Notes: generated by a model from the letters alone, not told the origin. A stretch of 64,000 nt of DNA from RECM01 sp047921215 (GCA_047921215.1 JBLRWO010000011.1:37131-101130); one strand, 5' to 3'. Shown: positions 29,143-38,426, counted from the first letter of the stretch. Made by a program: numbers and translations.

Positions 29143-30231
29143 GCAGAGGTCCAACACAGAATGAAAATGATGAACAAGCAAAGCACATATATCACAGTAT
29201 TGACACTGCTGGTGGCCCTGTTGGCAGCGGATATGGCCCGGGGTCAGATCATCAGCAAAACGGGGACCTCCTCGGCGCAGTTTTTAATGATCCCGGTGGG
29301 CACGCGTTCGGCAGCCCTGGGCGGGGCGGCCACGGCCACGGTGAACGATGCCTCGGCCATGTACTGGAACCCCGGGGCGCTGGCCCTGGTGAATCGCACC
29401 CAGGTGAGCATTGAGCACAGCGAGTGGTTTGCCGACCTTCGGCACAACCATCTGGGCGTGGTGCTGCCGCTGGGCGGGGCGGGCGTGCTGGGGCTGAACG
29501 TGATCTCCCTTACCATGGAGGACATGGAAGAGACCACCTTTGAGCAACAGGACGGAACGGGCCGCATGTTCGGTGCCTACTCCTACGCGGTTGGGGCGAC
29601 CTACGCGCGGTACCTGATGAGCAACTTCACGATCGGTGCCACGGTCAAGTTTATCAACGAGACGATCTGGAACTCCTCCTCAAGCAGTGTGGCGGTAGAC
29701 CTTGGCACGACCTATGTAACCCCGTTCGACGGGATCCGCTTCGGGGTTCGCATCGCCAATTTTGGCCCGAAGATGGCCATTACCGGCCCGGACCTCCGTA
29801 CCACGGTCGACATCGATCCGGGCAGTGCGGGCAACAACCCGCAGGTGGGGGCCCGTCTGGATACCAAGGGTTTTGACCTGCCGCTGATGCTGCAGGTGGG
29901 CCTGGCCTGGGACGGATACACCAGCGATGCATTCCGGGCCACGATCATGGCCGACGGGATCAGCCCCAGCGATGCCAACCAGAGTGTGAATGTGGGTGTG
30001 GAGCTGGCCTTTCTGGAGGAACGCGTGGCGGTGCAGGCGGGCCTGCCGGAACTGCTGCTGGGCGATGACCGCATGTATGAATTTACCGTGGGCGGCCTGG
30101 TGAACTATGAACTCAATCCGGGCATGGGCTTCAGTGTGGGCTATGCCATGCTCTCGCACAAGTTCCTCGGGCTCACCAACCGCTTCTCTCTTAAACTCAG
30201 TTTCTAACGGATCAGGATCCAAAGATGGAAA
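29095..30231. repeat. 1,137-bp perfect direct repeat, copy 1 (carries PorV-family gene)
   Basis: Matches 32940-34076 at a constant offset of 3,845 bp with no difference found; all translated frames agree. It begins in the last codons of the upstream surface-protein gene and stops 7 bases into the next coding sequence (ATGGAAA). Confidence 0.95.
29161..30207 (+). CDS. PorV/PorQ-family outer-membrane protein (copy 1)
   Basis: 348-residue outer-membrane beta-barrel of the PorV/PorQ (UPF0164-like) family. The signal peptide is about 29 residues. The mature start FLMIPVGTRSAALGGAATAT followed by NDASAMYWNPGAL is the family hallmark. Alternating beta strands lead to a terminal Phe (NRFSLKLSF). In the type IX system PorV receives cargo and hands it to the attachment complex, and several paralogues are often dedicated to particular cargo. 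It lies between two cargo-like genes, 18 bp after one and 17 bp before the other. The amino-acid sequence is identical to the gene at 33006. Third codon positions are rich in G/C (CTG, GTG, ACC), unlike the neighbours, which fits strong expression. Confidence 0.9.
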   Translation: MKMMNKQSTYITVLTLLVALLAADMARGQIISKTGTSSAQFLMIPVGTRSAALGGAATATVNDASAMYWNPGALALVNRTQVSIEHSEWFADLRHNHLGVVLPLGGAGVLGLNVISLTMEDMEETTFEQQDGTGRMFGAYSYAVGATYARYLMSNFTIGATVKFINETIWNSSSSSVAVDLGTTYVTPFDGIRFGVRIANFGPKMAITGPDLRTTVDIDPGSAGNNPQVGARLDTKGFDLPLMLQVGLAWDGYTSDAFRATIMADGISPSDANQSVNVGVELAFLEERVAVQAGLPELLLGDDRMYEFTVGGLVNYELNPGMGFSVGYAMLSHKFLGLTNRFSLKLSF

Positions 30232-32987
30232 GTACTTTTATTTTGAACAGAATTCACAAGCCGGCCATGAGACGTGCCGGTAAAGCCGTGCTTGTACTGC
30301 TTGCATTGCTGCTGATAACCGATCTTGGCTTTTCTCAGCGCCGGGGTGTCATGTCAATAACATCCTTTGTAACTGATAACACGGAGCCGGTAAGGCCGCC
30401 GCAGCCAAGAGTGTTTGCAGTGCCCGGCGACGGGAAAGTGACCATATACTGGGATGAGTCGGCCGAATCGCACTATGATCCGTTTTTTGAAACCATCTTC
30501 AACCCTATCACCCGGACCATGGGCCGGAACCCCCGGAATTTTGAGGGATATATGGTCTATAAATCCACGGACCCCGGTTTCATTGATGCGCTGCGAATTA
30601 CCGACAACCTGGGTAATCCGCAAAGGCTCAGCCCGGTAGTCCGTTATGACCTCGCTAACCAGATTGTGGATTATCACCCGGCTTCCATCGACGGGGTTCG
30701 TTACTGGCTGGGACAGGATACCGGAATCAGCCGCATATTTGAGGATACAGATGTAATCAACGGCCGCACATACTATTATGCAGTAGTTGCCTACACCCAT
30801 GGTGACGCACTGTCCGGATTTGAAGTACCTATCGAATTCTCTCAGGGGGTTCCCTTGCCCGATTCACTGCAGCCTCTGCAACGCGATATCTACACCTGGC
30901 CGCCACTTGAATCTGAAATTGATATCACGGTAGGGGACGATGGAACCGTACAGACCGGTGTAAATACAGTAAGTGTGATGCCGAGAGGTCCTGTATCAGG
31001 ATTCATGGCCCCCGAAGATCCTGAAATAGCGCAGGAGGGCTCAGCCGGTGGACTGGTTGATGTTACTATTATCGATCCATCTAAATTGAATGGGGGAAGC
31101 GACTATGAGGTCACTTTCGAGGATACCGTTATTCGTGGCGCAACCGATCTGGATCCGGATCTGATAGTGACTAAAAATTTCTCCCTCACCAATCTTTCCA
31201 CGGGTGAAGTACTGATCGACCGGGAAGAAAATTTTCAGGACAGGGAACTGCCGGTTCGTGAAGGTTTCCTGCTTAGCCTGGAGAATACTGTCGACTCCGG
31301 ATTTGTAAACCTGGATCTGACACGATGGGAGGCTGCAGGTCCCGATCGGATACATCCTTTTGATATCGGTGTTAACACACGCTTCGCCAAATTGAATGAT
31401 TACCGTATAGAATTCGAAGAGGGGGTAGCATCACGGTCCGATACGGTAACACTCCGGGTTGGTGGCCTGTCCATTTTCCTGCAGGATGAAGACGTCAATT
31501 TCAGAGTCATAAACTCTACCGAAAACCGTGATATCAGTTTTGCATTTTTTACCAACCCGGGTATTCCCAGGGATCTGAGATCGGTTTACATGTTTGACGA
31601 TACCCGCGGAGTAGCCGTTGGCGGGGGGGGAGTAATACGTCAGACCGACGATGGTGAAAACTGGGAGGTCCGCCAGAGCGGTGTTACAAGCCGGCTCTAT
31701 TCCGTTCATTTTGCTGACGAAAACAACGGCTGGGCTGTTGGTGCTAATGGTGTGATTTTGTCTACCACTGATGGTGGTACTAACTGGGGCCAGCAACAGA
31801 ACAGTACCACGGTTACCCTGAATTCAGTACGGTTCATTGATAATCAGACCGGTGTGGCTGTGGGTGAGAATGGTACAATCATCAGGACCACAGACGGGGG
31901 AGAAAACTGGGAAGATATCGAAAGCGGCAGCATCCGGAATCTGTTCTCGGTCTACTTCATCAATGAAAACAGTGGCTGGGCCGTAGGCCAGGTTGGGGAA
32001 ATACTGGTGACAAATGACGGAGGGCTCACCTGGAGCAAACAGGTCAGCGGAAGCCTTCGCATACTGCAGTCCGTCTTTTTTCTGGATGAAAATACCGGAT
32101 GGATTGTGGGCAACAACAACACCATTCTCAGAACTACCGATGGCGGCACAACATGGCTGCCGGTAACGGGTGTTCCCGGTTCAGGTATTATTTACTCCGT
32201 ACAATTTGCCGATGCCGGCAATGGCTGGGCGGTAGGCGCCGGAGGACGAATTATCCGTTCAACAGATGGGGGAGCTACCTGGGAACAGCAGAACAGTACC
32301 ATTAATGTTTCCATTTATGACATTGATGTTCGTACTGATGCCTCGGCTCTGGCTGTGGGTGAAGGACCAACCATTCTTATTACAGACAATTCAGGAACAG
32401 AATGGTCCATTATACCAACCCCGAAACGGTTCAGGGCTATTATTGATGAGCTGGGCCGGCTTCAGAGTGATGAAATCTACTTTATTGAGGATTTCAGTGC
32501 TACCTCTCAAAATGTAATTACATGGAAAGTAGGCATGCTGCCTGATCCCAGAGGAGGGACTTTCGATCCCGGCGCGGGCGACCAGCTGTTCATATTTACC
32601 AACAAGCCATTCACCAGCGGCGACAGGTACACGTTCAGCATACGCGAGGTAAACCTTCCGCGTGTTGACCAGGAAACAGCCAGTGCCAACCTGGGCGAAA
32701 TCCGGGTGGTCCCCAATCCCTATCTCGTCACCCATGTAGGCGAAACCGCATTCAGCGGGCGTCAGCTGCACTTCACCAACCTCCCGGCCCAGTGTACCAT
32801 CCGCATCTTCAATGTTGCAGGGCGGTTGCTGCAGACCATTGATGTGAACAACAGTTATGACAACGACCGCTATATATGGGACATGCGTACCAAAGAAGGC
32901 GATGAAATCAGTTATGGCATCTACATCTACCACGTGGACGCAGCCGGAGCGGGCAGTACCACGGGCAAGTTTGCGGTAATGAAATAA
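30225..32987 (+). CDS. Secreted surface protein with inserted seven-bladed Ycf48-like propeller and T9SS-type tail
   Basis: 920 residues. A signal segment (VLVLLALLLITDLGFSQ, ending near residue 38) precedes a fibronectin-III-like region (FAVPGDGKVTIYW, about 64-200) and beta domains to about 445. Then come seven consecutive repeats of about 41 residues (446-733) of the form SVxFxDxxxGWAVGxxGxIxxTxDGGxxW, the Ycf48/BNR blade. The C-terminal region VRVVPNPYLV...GKFAVMK is a T9SS-like sorting domain. Outside the propeller it aligns with residues about 756-1304 of the protein at 25228. Ycf48 propellers bind photosystem assembly intermediates in cyanobacteria; nothing suggests photosynthesis here, so adhesion or ligand binding is the likelier role. 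It is flanked by the two identical PorV genes. Confidence 0.85.
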   Translation: MESTFILNRIHKPAMRRAGKAVLVLLALLLITDLGFSQRRGVMSITSFVTDNTEPVRPPQPRVFAVPGDGKVTIYWDESAESHYDPFFETIFNPITRTMGRNPRNFEGYMVYKSTDPGFIDALRITDNLGNPQRLSPVVRYDLANQIVDYHPASIDGVRYWLGQDTGISRIFEDTDVINGRTYYYAVVAYTHGDALSGFEVPIEFSQGVPLPDSLQPLQRDIYTWPPLESEIDITVGDDGTVQTGVNTVSVMPRGPVSGFMAPEDPEIAQEGSAGGLVDVTIIDPSKLNGGSDYEVTFEDTVIRGATDLDPDLIVTKNFSLTNLSTGEVLIDREENFQDRELPVREGFLLSLENTVDSGFVNLDLTRWEAAGPDRIHPFDIGVNTRFAKLNDYRIEFEEGVASRSDTVTLRVGGLSIFLQDEDVNFRVINSTENRDISFAFFTNPGIPRDLRSVYMFDDTRGVAVGGGGVIRQTDDGENWEVRQSGVTSRLYSVHFADENNGWAVGANGVILSTTDGGTNWGQQQNSTTVTLNSVRFIDNQTGVAVGENGTIIRTTDGGENWEDIESGSIRNLFSVYFINENSGWAVGQVGEILVTNDGGLTWSKQVSGSLRILQSVFFLDENTGWIVGNNNTILRTTDGGTTWLPVTGVPGSGIIYSVQFADAGNGWAVGAGGRIIRSTDGGATWEQQNSTINVSIYDIDVRTDASALAVGEGPTILITDNSGTEWSIIPTPKRFRAIIDELGRLQSDEIYFIEDFSATSQNVITWKVGMLPDPRGGTFDPGAGDQLFIFTNKPFTSGDRYTFSIREVNLPRVDQETASANLGEIRVVPNPYLVTHVGETAFSGRQLHFTNLPAQCTIRIFNVAGRLLQTIDVNNSYDNDRYIWDMRTKEGDEISYGIYIYHVDAAGAGSTTGKFAVMK

Positions 32988-34076
32988 GCAGAGGTCCAAC
33001 ACAGAATGAAAATGATGAACAAGCAAAGCACATATATCACAGTATTGACACTGCTGGTGGCCCTGTTGGCAGCGGATATGGCCCGGGGTCAGATCATCAG
33101 CAAAACGGGGACCTCCTCGGCGCAGTTTTTAATGATCCCGGTGGGCACGCGTTCGGCAGCCCTGGGCGGGGCGGCCACGGCCACGGTGAACGATGCCTCG
33201 GCCATGTACTGGAACCCCGGGGCGCTGGCCCTGGTGAATCGCACCCAGGTGAGCATTGAGCACAGCGAGTGGTTTGCCGACCTTCGGCACAACCATCTGG
33301 GCGTGGTGCTGCCGCTGGGCGGGGCGGGCGTGCTGGGGCTGAACGTGATCTCCCTTACCATGGAGGACATGGAAGAGACCACCTTTGAGCAACAGGACGG
33401 AACGGGCCGCATGTTCGGTGCCTACTCCTACGCGGTTGGGGCGACCTACGCGCGGTACCTGATGAGCAACTTCACGATCGGTGCCACGGTCAAGTTTATC
33501 AACGAGACGATCTGGAACTCCTCCTCAAGCAGTGTGGCGGTAGACCTTGGCACGACCTATGTAACCCCGTTCGACGGGATCCGCTTCGGGGTTCGCATCG
33601 CCAATTTTGGCCCGAAGATGGCCATTACCGGCCCGGACCTCCGTACCACGGTCGACATCGATCCGGGCAGTGCGGGCAACAACCCGCAGGTGGGGGCCCG
33701 TCTGGATACCAAGGGTTTTGACCTGCCGCTGATGCTGCAGGTGGGCCTGGCCTGGGACGGATACACCAGCGATGCATTCCGGGCCACGATCATGGCCGAC
33801 GGGATCAGCCCCAGCGATGCCAACCAGAGTGTGAATGTGGGTGTGGAGCTGGCCTTTCTGGAGGAACGCGTGGCGGTGCAGGCGGGCCTGCCGGAACTGC
33901 TGCTGGGCGATGACCGCATGTATGAATTTACCGTGGGCGGCCTGGTGAACTATGAACTCAATCCGGGCATGGGCTTCAGTGTGGGCTATGCCATGCTCTC
34001 GCACAAGTTCCTCGGGCTCACCAACCGCTTCTCTCTTAAACTCAGTTTCTAACGGATCAGGATCCAAAGATGGAAA
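32940..34076. repeat. 1,137-bp perfect direct repeat, copy 2 (carries PorV-family gene)
   Basis: Second copy of 29095-30231. The single mismatch bounding the upstream side is T at 29094 against C at 32939. The downstream bound is G at 30232 against T at 34077. Confidence 0.95.
33006..34052 (+). CDS. PorV/PorQ-family outer-membrane protein (copy 2, identical)
   Basis: 348 residues identical to the product of 29161-30207, including the FLMIPVGTRSAALGGAATAT family signature and the terminal Phe. It is the last gene of the apparent operon starting at 20589 and lies 18 bp after the propeller protein gene. The next large gene (34222) encodes another T9SS-tailed surface protein and has its own leader. 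Exact identity at DNA level means recent duplication or ongoing gene conversion with copy 1. If the two differ in role, it can only be through position and expression. Confidence 0.9.
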   Translation: MKMMNKQSTYITVLTLLVALLAADMARGQIISKTGTSSAQFLMIPVGTRSAALGGAATATVNDASAMYWNPGALALVNRTQVSIEHSEWFADLRHNHLGVVLPLGGAGVLGLNVISLTMEDMEETTFEQQDGTGRMFGAYSYAVGATYARYLMSNFTIGATVKFINETIWNSSSSSVAVDLGTTYVTPFDGIRFGVRIANFGPKMAITGPDLRTTVDIDPGSAGNNPQVGARLDTKGFDLPLMLQVGLAWDGYTSDAFRATIMADGISPSDANQSVNVGVELAFLEERVAVQAGLPELLLGDDRMYEFTVGGLVNYELNPGMGFSVGYAMLSHKFLGLTNRFSLKLSF

Positions 34077-34186
34077 TCTCAATGATTGAATCAAGCGTGA
34101 ATAGTTTGGATCGGTTTAGTGATCTTGACGGAAAATTATCCGGCAGCAATTCTCTTATGATGATGAAAATTAAAAAGAACGGGTAA
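34070..34186 (+). other. 38-codon open frame at the repeat junction, probably not a gene
   Basis: In copy 1 the repeat ends 7 bases into the propeller gene (ATGGAAA). In copy 2 the same ATGGAAA continues into 38 open codons ending at the TAA inside the candidate operator near 34180. The encoded peptide (MEISMIESS... MMMKIKKNG) has no recognisable feature. It is most likely a by-product of the duplication boundary. Confidence 0.25.
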
Positions 34187-34191
34187 CCGTA
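34178..34191. promoter_or_regulatory. Candidate LacI-type operator in the leader of the first DUF4623-like surface gene
   Basis: AACGGGTAACCGTA is nearly palindromic (ACGG...CCGT) and matches 13 of 14 bases of the element at 41401 in front of the paralogous gene. It is followed in both leaders by an A-rich stretch and a strong AGAGGTG ribosome-binding site. Conservation of this leader between paralogues whose N-terminal coding parts have diverged suggests function. Confidence 0.4.
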
Positions 34192-34221
34192 AATAACAAC
34201 AACAAAAAAAAGAGGTGAATA

Positions 34222-37200
34222 ATGACAACCAGGATACAAAGATATCTGCTCCGCCCAATGGCAGTGGCTCTGACCGCATTGCTGATGAGCGGATTTAACG
34301 TCGTCACCCAGGCACAGGATGTTCTCAGTGAGACCATCTGGAGCATCGAAGCCGCTGCGGCTGACGATGCCGGTGCATGGTTCAGAAACGACAACAATAC
34401 ACGGGGTGTTGCATACAACACAGCAACAGGAAACCTGATCGTTTTCAGCCGTAGCGGCGGCCTGAAGCCGGTCATACTGGATGGTTCCACCGGCGATTCG
34501 CTTGGCGTGCTGGATGTAGCCGGAATCTCGGGTGGTACCTTTCCTGCCAGTTTGATCGACGTATCGCCCGACGGGCGTATTTTCGCGGCCAACCTGACGA
34601 CAAATGCTGAAACAAGCCCGCTACGTCTCTACAGCTGGGCTGATGAATCAGCTGCTCCAAAGCTGATTTACGCGGGTGATGCGAATGCAACGGCATTCCG
34701 CTTCGGCGACAGCTTTCGTGCCGATTTTACCGACGGTGCCAGTTCACTCTATGTGGGTGGCAGCGGCAACCCGAACCTGGCCAAATTCACCTACGATGCA
34801 GTTGATGATACTGTAAGTGCCGTTGAAGTATTCAACTTTGGTGAGCCCAACAATCTGGTTCTTCGTGCGGTACGTGGCATGGCCCCGATCGCCGGTCAGG
34901 ACAGTATATGGGTGAATGAGTTTGATTACGAGCTGCGCAAGATGAGTACCGTGGATGGTGAGCTTGGCGCGCTGGTGCCTGCCTCCATTTTTCCGACCAA
35001 GGAATCGCTGTGGGTGGACTATGCCGAGGACGGTGATGTGCGCCTTGCAGCAGTTTTTCCGGCCAGTCTGATTGCTGCAGGACAGTCGGCATCGATCATT
35101 GACCTGAATACCGGTACCGAGGTGGCTTACACTGCAGCCGGACCGAACAACAACGGTAACGGTGCCGGCGGACCAGTTTTCGATGTAGAAAACAAGCGCA
35201 TGTTCATGCTGGCTACCAACAACCAGATTGCGGCCTATGACATTAGCGCCTATCTGCCTGCTGAAGAAGAAACCGTGACCGTCACCTTCCGTGTAAATAC
35301 GGCTACGGTCCCTGACACGCTGCGTGGCAGCGACAATGTGTTCATACGTGGAGCATTCCGTCCGGGCGCCGAAGGCGACTGGCAGGAGGGCAGCTATTAT
35401 GGTCAGGAGATCAGCTGGGGCACGACCCTGCCGATGACCAGCGCCGGCGGCGACTACTGGGAGCGTGAGCTTGTAATGGGCAAGGGCGACCAGATCCAGT
35501 GGAAGTATTTCCCGCAGTTTGCAACCGGGGCGAACACCGATTCCCCGGATGATGGCTGGGAAGCGGATCCCACGCGTACCTTTACCGTACCGGTAGACGC
35601 CGAGGGTCCGATCGTACTGGACCTGGCGTACTGGAACCGTGGCATTCCGTTTGTAGCCGAAGAGGACTCTCTTACCATGTTCTTCCGTGTGAATGTGGGC
35701 AACGATGTGGCCCTGGGCCGTTTTGATCCCGAGAACGAAGCACACCGGGTGGGTGTACGTGGAGTACCGGAGGTATTTGGTAACCCGGCCGACTGGAGCG
35801 CCACCGAGTTTTATCTGGACGCCGAGCCGGTGCGTGGTGGCTCCGCCAACTATTTTTATTCGGGAGCCCTTCGCCTGCCGAAGGCCGATCTGCCGGCCAT
35901 TACCGGTGAATTCCCCTACAAGTTTGTAGTGGAAGGAACCGCAGTATTCTGGGACGACAACCCCGGGTTCCCCGACGGAAACCGGTTTGCCCCGCTCTCG
36001 GCGGCCGACTCAACGCTTCGCTGGGTCTTTTTCCAGAACAATGCTCCGCCTGTGGGCGAGATTGTGAGCGCCTCGCTGCAGTTTGCTGTAAACGTGGGTG
36101 TACTGGAAGGTCTGGGCTACTTCAACCGTGGTCTGGGCGATGATGTGACCATCCCGGGCGGGTTCAACGGCTGGGATACCGGTACCGCGGCCAGCTACAA
36201 CAGTGCCCTGGATGTATGGACGGCGGCCTTCGACGTGACCGAGGTAGTGGGCAGCAACGTGGCCTACAAGTATTATGTGCGCTGGGACGAATCGCGCTTT
36301 GATTCCGAGAGCCCGAATTACATCCCGCGTCTGACAGCCAACAACGGCTGGGAAGAGCCGGGCATTACGGGAGGCTCGGACCGGTTGTACACCTTCACCA
36401 ACGAGACGGTGCAGCAGGTCGACGACTTCGGCAGCGGGGTGGCCTTCTTCAACGGCGTGCCGGTGCAGGGCGTGATCGGTGAGACCATCAGCGGCAACGA
36501 TGTGCTGACCACGCGCTTTGTGGTGGATATGACCGCGGCGCTGACCCATGAGGATCCCTTTGATCCGGACAACGATGCGTTGTATGTGATCTTCGAAACT
36601 CCGTTCTTTGGCCTGAGCCAGGGCCTGACCGTTGGCGATAACCTGGCGATCCTGGAAGAGGGCAACGAGGAGGAAGCAGCCCGCGTGCAGATGTCGCCGA
36701 TAGGCGAGGACAACCTGTGGGAGCTGGAGCTGGATGTATTGCTGCCCACGGAGAACCACATGGGCTTTGTGATCGCCTACGTGAAAGCCGATGGCGAGGT
36801 GATCTCCAATGGTGGCGGATTTGGTCCGGGCCGGCGTTACTACCGCTACATCGAGCCCCTTGATGTGTCGGATCCCGACGACATCCTGTGGCCTGACAGC
36901 GACGAGCTGGATCTGATCGTATGGCGTCCGGGTCAGGACCTTGACTTCCCGACCCCGCCGAGTTACGGTCTGACCAGCAGCATTGGTGAGAACATTCGTG
37001 AGGTAGTGAACACCTATGCGTTGTACCAGAACTACCCGAACCCGTTCAACCCGACCACCAACATCAGCTACACGGTGCCACAGAGCTCGGATGTACGCAT
37101 CGATGTATTCAACGTACTGGGCCAGAGAGTGGCCACGCTGGTGAACGCTCGGATGAACGCGGGAACCCATACGGTACAGTTTGATGCGCGTTCGCTCGCC

Positions 37201-37272
37201 TCAGGCATGTACCTGTACCGCATCCAGGCCGGCGACTTCGTGTCGACGCGCCAGATGATGCTCGTGAAATAA
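34222..37272 (+). CDS. T9SS-exported multi-module surface protein, candidate glucan-binding (copy A)
   Basis: 1016 residues. A signal peptide ends near residue 31 (TQAQ). A propeller-like, DUF4623-resembling domain (about 32-345) has GNLIVFSRS, DVSPDGRIFAANL and similar repeats. About four beta-sandwich modules follow, near 353-475, 482-612, 615-755 and 760-905. The third contains VTIPGGFNGWD (about 642), a motif typical of CBM20/CBM48-like starch-binding folds. The T9SS type A tail (930-1016) starts ALYQNYPNPFNPTT and ends MMLVK. From codon 353 onward the DNA is identical to 41444-44458. Position beside LacI and GH13 genes suggests a starch-binding surface scaffold, which is inference. A strong AGAGGTG ribosome-binding site sits just upstream. 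Confidence 0.82.
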   Translation: MTTRIQRYLLRPMAVALTALLMSGFNVVTQAQDVLSETIWSIEAAAADDAGAWFRNDNNTRGVAYNTATGNLIVFSRSGGLKPVILDGSTGDSLGVLDVAGISGGTFPASLIDVSPDGRIFAANLTTNAETSPLRLYSWADESAAPKLIYAGDANATAFRFGDSFRADFTDGASSLYVGGSGNPNLAKFTYDAVDDTVSAVEVFNFGEPNNLVLRAVRGMAPIAGQDSIWVNEFDYELRKMSTVDGELGALVPASIFPTKESLWVDYAEDGDVRLAAVFPASLIAAGQSASIIDLNTGTEVAYTAAGPNNNGNGAGGPVFDVENKRMFMLATNNQIAAYDISAYLPAEEETVTVTFRVNTATVPDTLRGSDNVFIRGAFRPGAEGDWQEGSYYGQEISWGTTLPMTSAGGDYWERELVMGKGDQIQWKYFPQFATGANTDSPDDGWEADPTRTFTVPVDAEGPIVLDLAYWNRGIPFVAEEDSLTMFFRVNVGNDVALGRFDPENEAHRVGVRGVPEVFGNPADWSATEFYLDAEPVRGGSANYFYSGALRLPKADLPAITGEFPYKFVVEGTAVFWDDNPGFPDGNRFAPLSAADSTLRWVFFQNNAPPVGEIVSASLQFAVNVGVLEGLGYFNRGLGDDVTIPGGFNGWDTGTAASYNSALDVWTAAFDVTEVVGSNVAYKYYVRWDESRFDSESPNYIPRLTANNGWEEPGITGGSDRLYTFTNETVQQVDDFGSGVAFFNGVPVQGVIGETISGNDVLTTRFVVDMTAALTHEDPFDPDNDALYVIFETPFFGLSQGLTVGDNLAILEEGNEEEAARVQMSPIGEDNLWELELDVLLPTENHMGFVIAYVKADGEVISNGGGFGPGRRYYRYIEPLDVSDPDDILWPDSDELDLIVWRPGQDLDFPTPPSYGLTSSIGENIREVVNTYALYQNYPNPFNPTTNISYTVPQSSDVRIDVFNVLGQRVATLVNARMNAGTHTVQFDARSLASGMYLYRIQAGDFVSTRQMMLVK

Positions 37273-37320
37273 ACAGGAACCTTCAATCCAAAAGGGCCCG
37301 GCACCAGTCGGGCCCTTTTT
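35279..37320. repeat. 2,042-bp perfect direct repeat, copy A
   Basis: Identical to 42465-44506 at a constant offset of 7,186 bp. It covers all C-terminal modules, the stop codon and the terminator, and ends in the terminator T-tract. The upstream boundary is A at 35278 against G at 42464. Confidence 0.95.
37291..37320 (+). terminator. Rho-independent terminator after surface protein A
   Basis: Perfect 10-bp stem AAAGGGCCCG / CGGGCCCTTT with an 8-base loop (GCACCAGT), continuing into a T run. The lacI start codon follows only 16 bp after it. Confidence 0.93.
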
Positions 37321-37336
37321 AAAAATACTTGATCAG

Positions 37337-38356
37337 TTGGCTGTCACCATTTACGATATTGCCAGAGAAGCCGAAGTCAGCATAGCAACCGTATCACGGG
37401 TTTTCAACAGCAATCCCAACGTTTCGGAAAAAGCGAGGGATAAGGTACTCAAAGTTGCCAAAGAGATGGGGTATCATCCCCAGGCGATGGCACAGGGCCT
37501 TGCCCGAAAGAAAACCAAGCTTATAACAGCTATAGTGCCTGTTTTGTCGAACTATTTTCTCACAGAGGTGCTCGATGGCGTTCAGGACGGTATGGCTGAT
37601 ACTGATTTTGATCTCAATATTTACAATGTCAGATCATCAGATGATATTTCCGGCCAGGTTGAACATCTCCTTAAAAGGGGCATGGCTGAGGGTTATCTGA
37701 TCATCTCCATACATATGCCGGAAAAAAAATGGAAGCTGTTCAGCAACTATAAACAGCCCATCGTATTGATCGATGAGTATTCATCGATGTTCGACTCAAT
37801 AAGTGTGGACAGTGTTGAGGGCGCATACAACGCAACAGAGTTTCTGATCCGTTCCGGTCATCAGCGTATCGCAATGATTTCGGCTTTCAGGGGGTCAAAA
37901 CCCGTGAGCGACCGGATACTTGGTTACCGGCGTGCACTCGAAGACCATAATTTTATGGTTGACGAAAGCCTTATTTTTACGGGCGACGACATGGATCGCG
38001 ACGGTTTCACCGAACGTAACGGATATGAAGCGATGCTCAAACTGCTTAAAACCGATTACCTGCCCGACGCCTGTTTCTGTAACTCCGATATCCAGGCACT
38101 GGGTGCCATCAAAGCCATGCAGGATGCACACACAATGATCCCGTTGATTGGTTTTGATGATATCCGGTTCTCCGAAATTCTCGGATTGACTACCATGAAA
38201 CAGCCCATGTATGATATGGGAAAACTGGCTATAGAAAAACTGCTTAACCGGCTCACATCACCCGACAGCGAAGTCTCACATACGGTATTCTCTCCGGAGA
38301 TGATCATCAGAAGTTCGTCATCGGCAGATATTCATCAGGAAGAAACCGGGTTGTAA
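37337..38356 (+). CDS. LacI-family transcriptional regulator
   Basis: 339-residue repressor. The helix-turn-helix TIYDIAREAEVSIATVSRVF (residues 4-23) is canonical and is followed by the hinge helix region (HPQAMAQGLARKKT). A periplasmic-binding-protein-like sensor domain follows, with IVPVLSNYF, DAGF-like spacing and GFDDIRFSEILGLTTMKQP near the C-terminus. The start is TTG at 37337, fixed by the family's N-terminal spacing. There is almost no room for a promoter after the preceding terminator. Set between starch-type genes, it probably controls glucan use in response to an oligosaccharide. Candidate sites are the AACGGGTAACC elements at 34178 and 41401 and the palindrome at 20428, all inference. 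Confidence 0.93.
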   Translation: MAVTIYDIAREAEVSIATVSRVFNSNPNVSEKARDKVLKVAKEMGYHPQAMAQGLARKKTKLITAIVPVLSNYFLTEVLDGVQDGMADTDFDLNIYNVRSSDDISGQVEHLLKRGMAEGYLIISIHMPEKKWKLFSNYKQPIVLIDEYSSMFDSISVDSVEGAYNATEFLIRSGHQRIAMISAFRGSKPVSDRILGYRRALEDHNFMVDESLIFTGDDMDRDGFTERNGYEAMLKLLKTDYLPDACFCNSDIQALGAIKAMQDAHTMIPLIGFDDIRFSEILGLTTMKQPMYDMGKLAIEKLLNRLTSPDSEVSHTVFSPEMIIRSSSSADIHQEETGL

Positions 38357-38426
38357 CAATCCGTGCTCCCGGCCGCTGTTCGGCGGCAAAACATGGATAG
38401 GAATACCCAATAATCAGAAAAGGAAA

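Noticed and set aside
30225..32987. Photosystem II assembly factor as a literal function for the propeller protein
   Set aside because: Only the blade fold is shared. The protein is secreted with a T9SS-type tail and no photosynthesis genes are seen.
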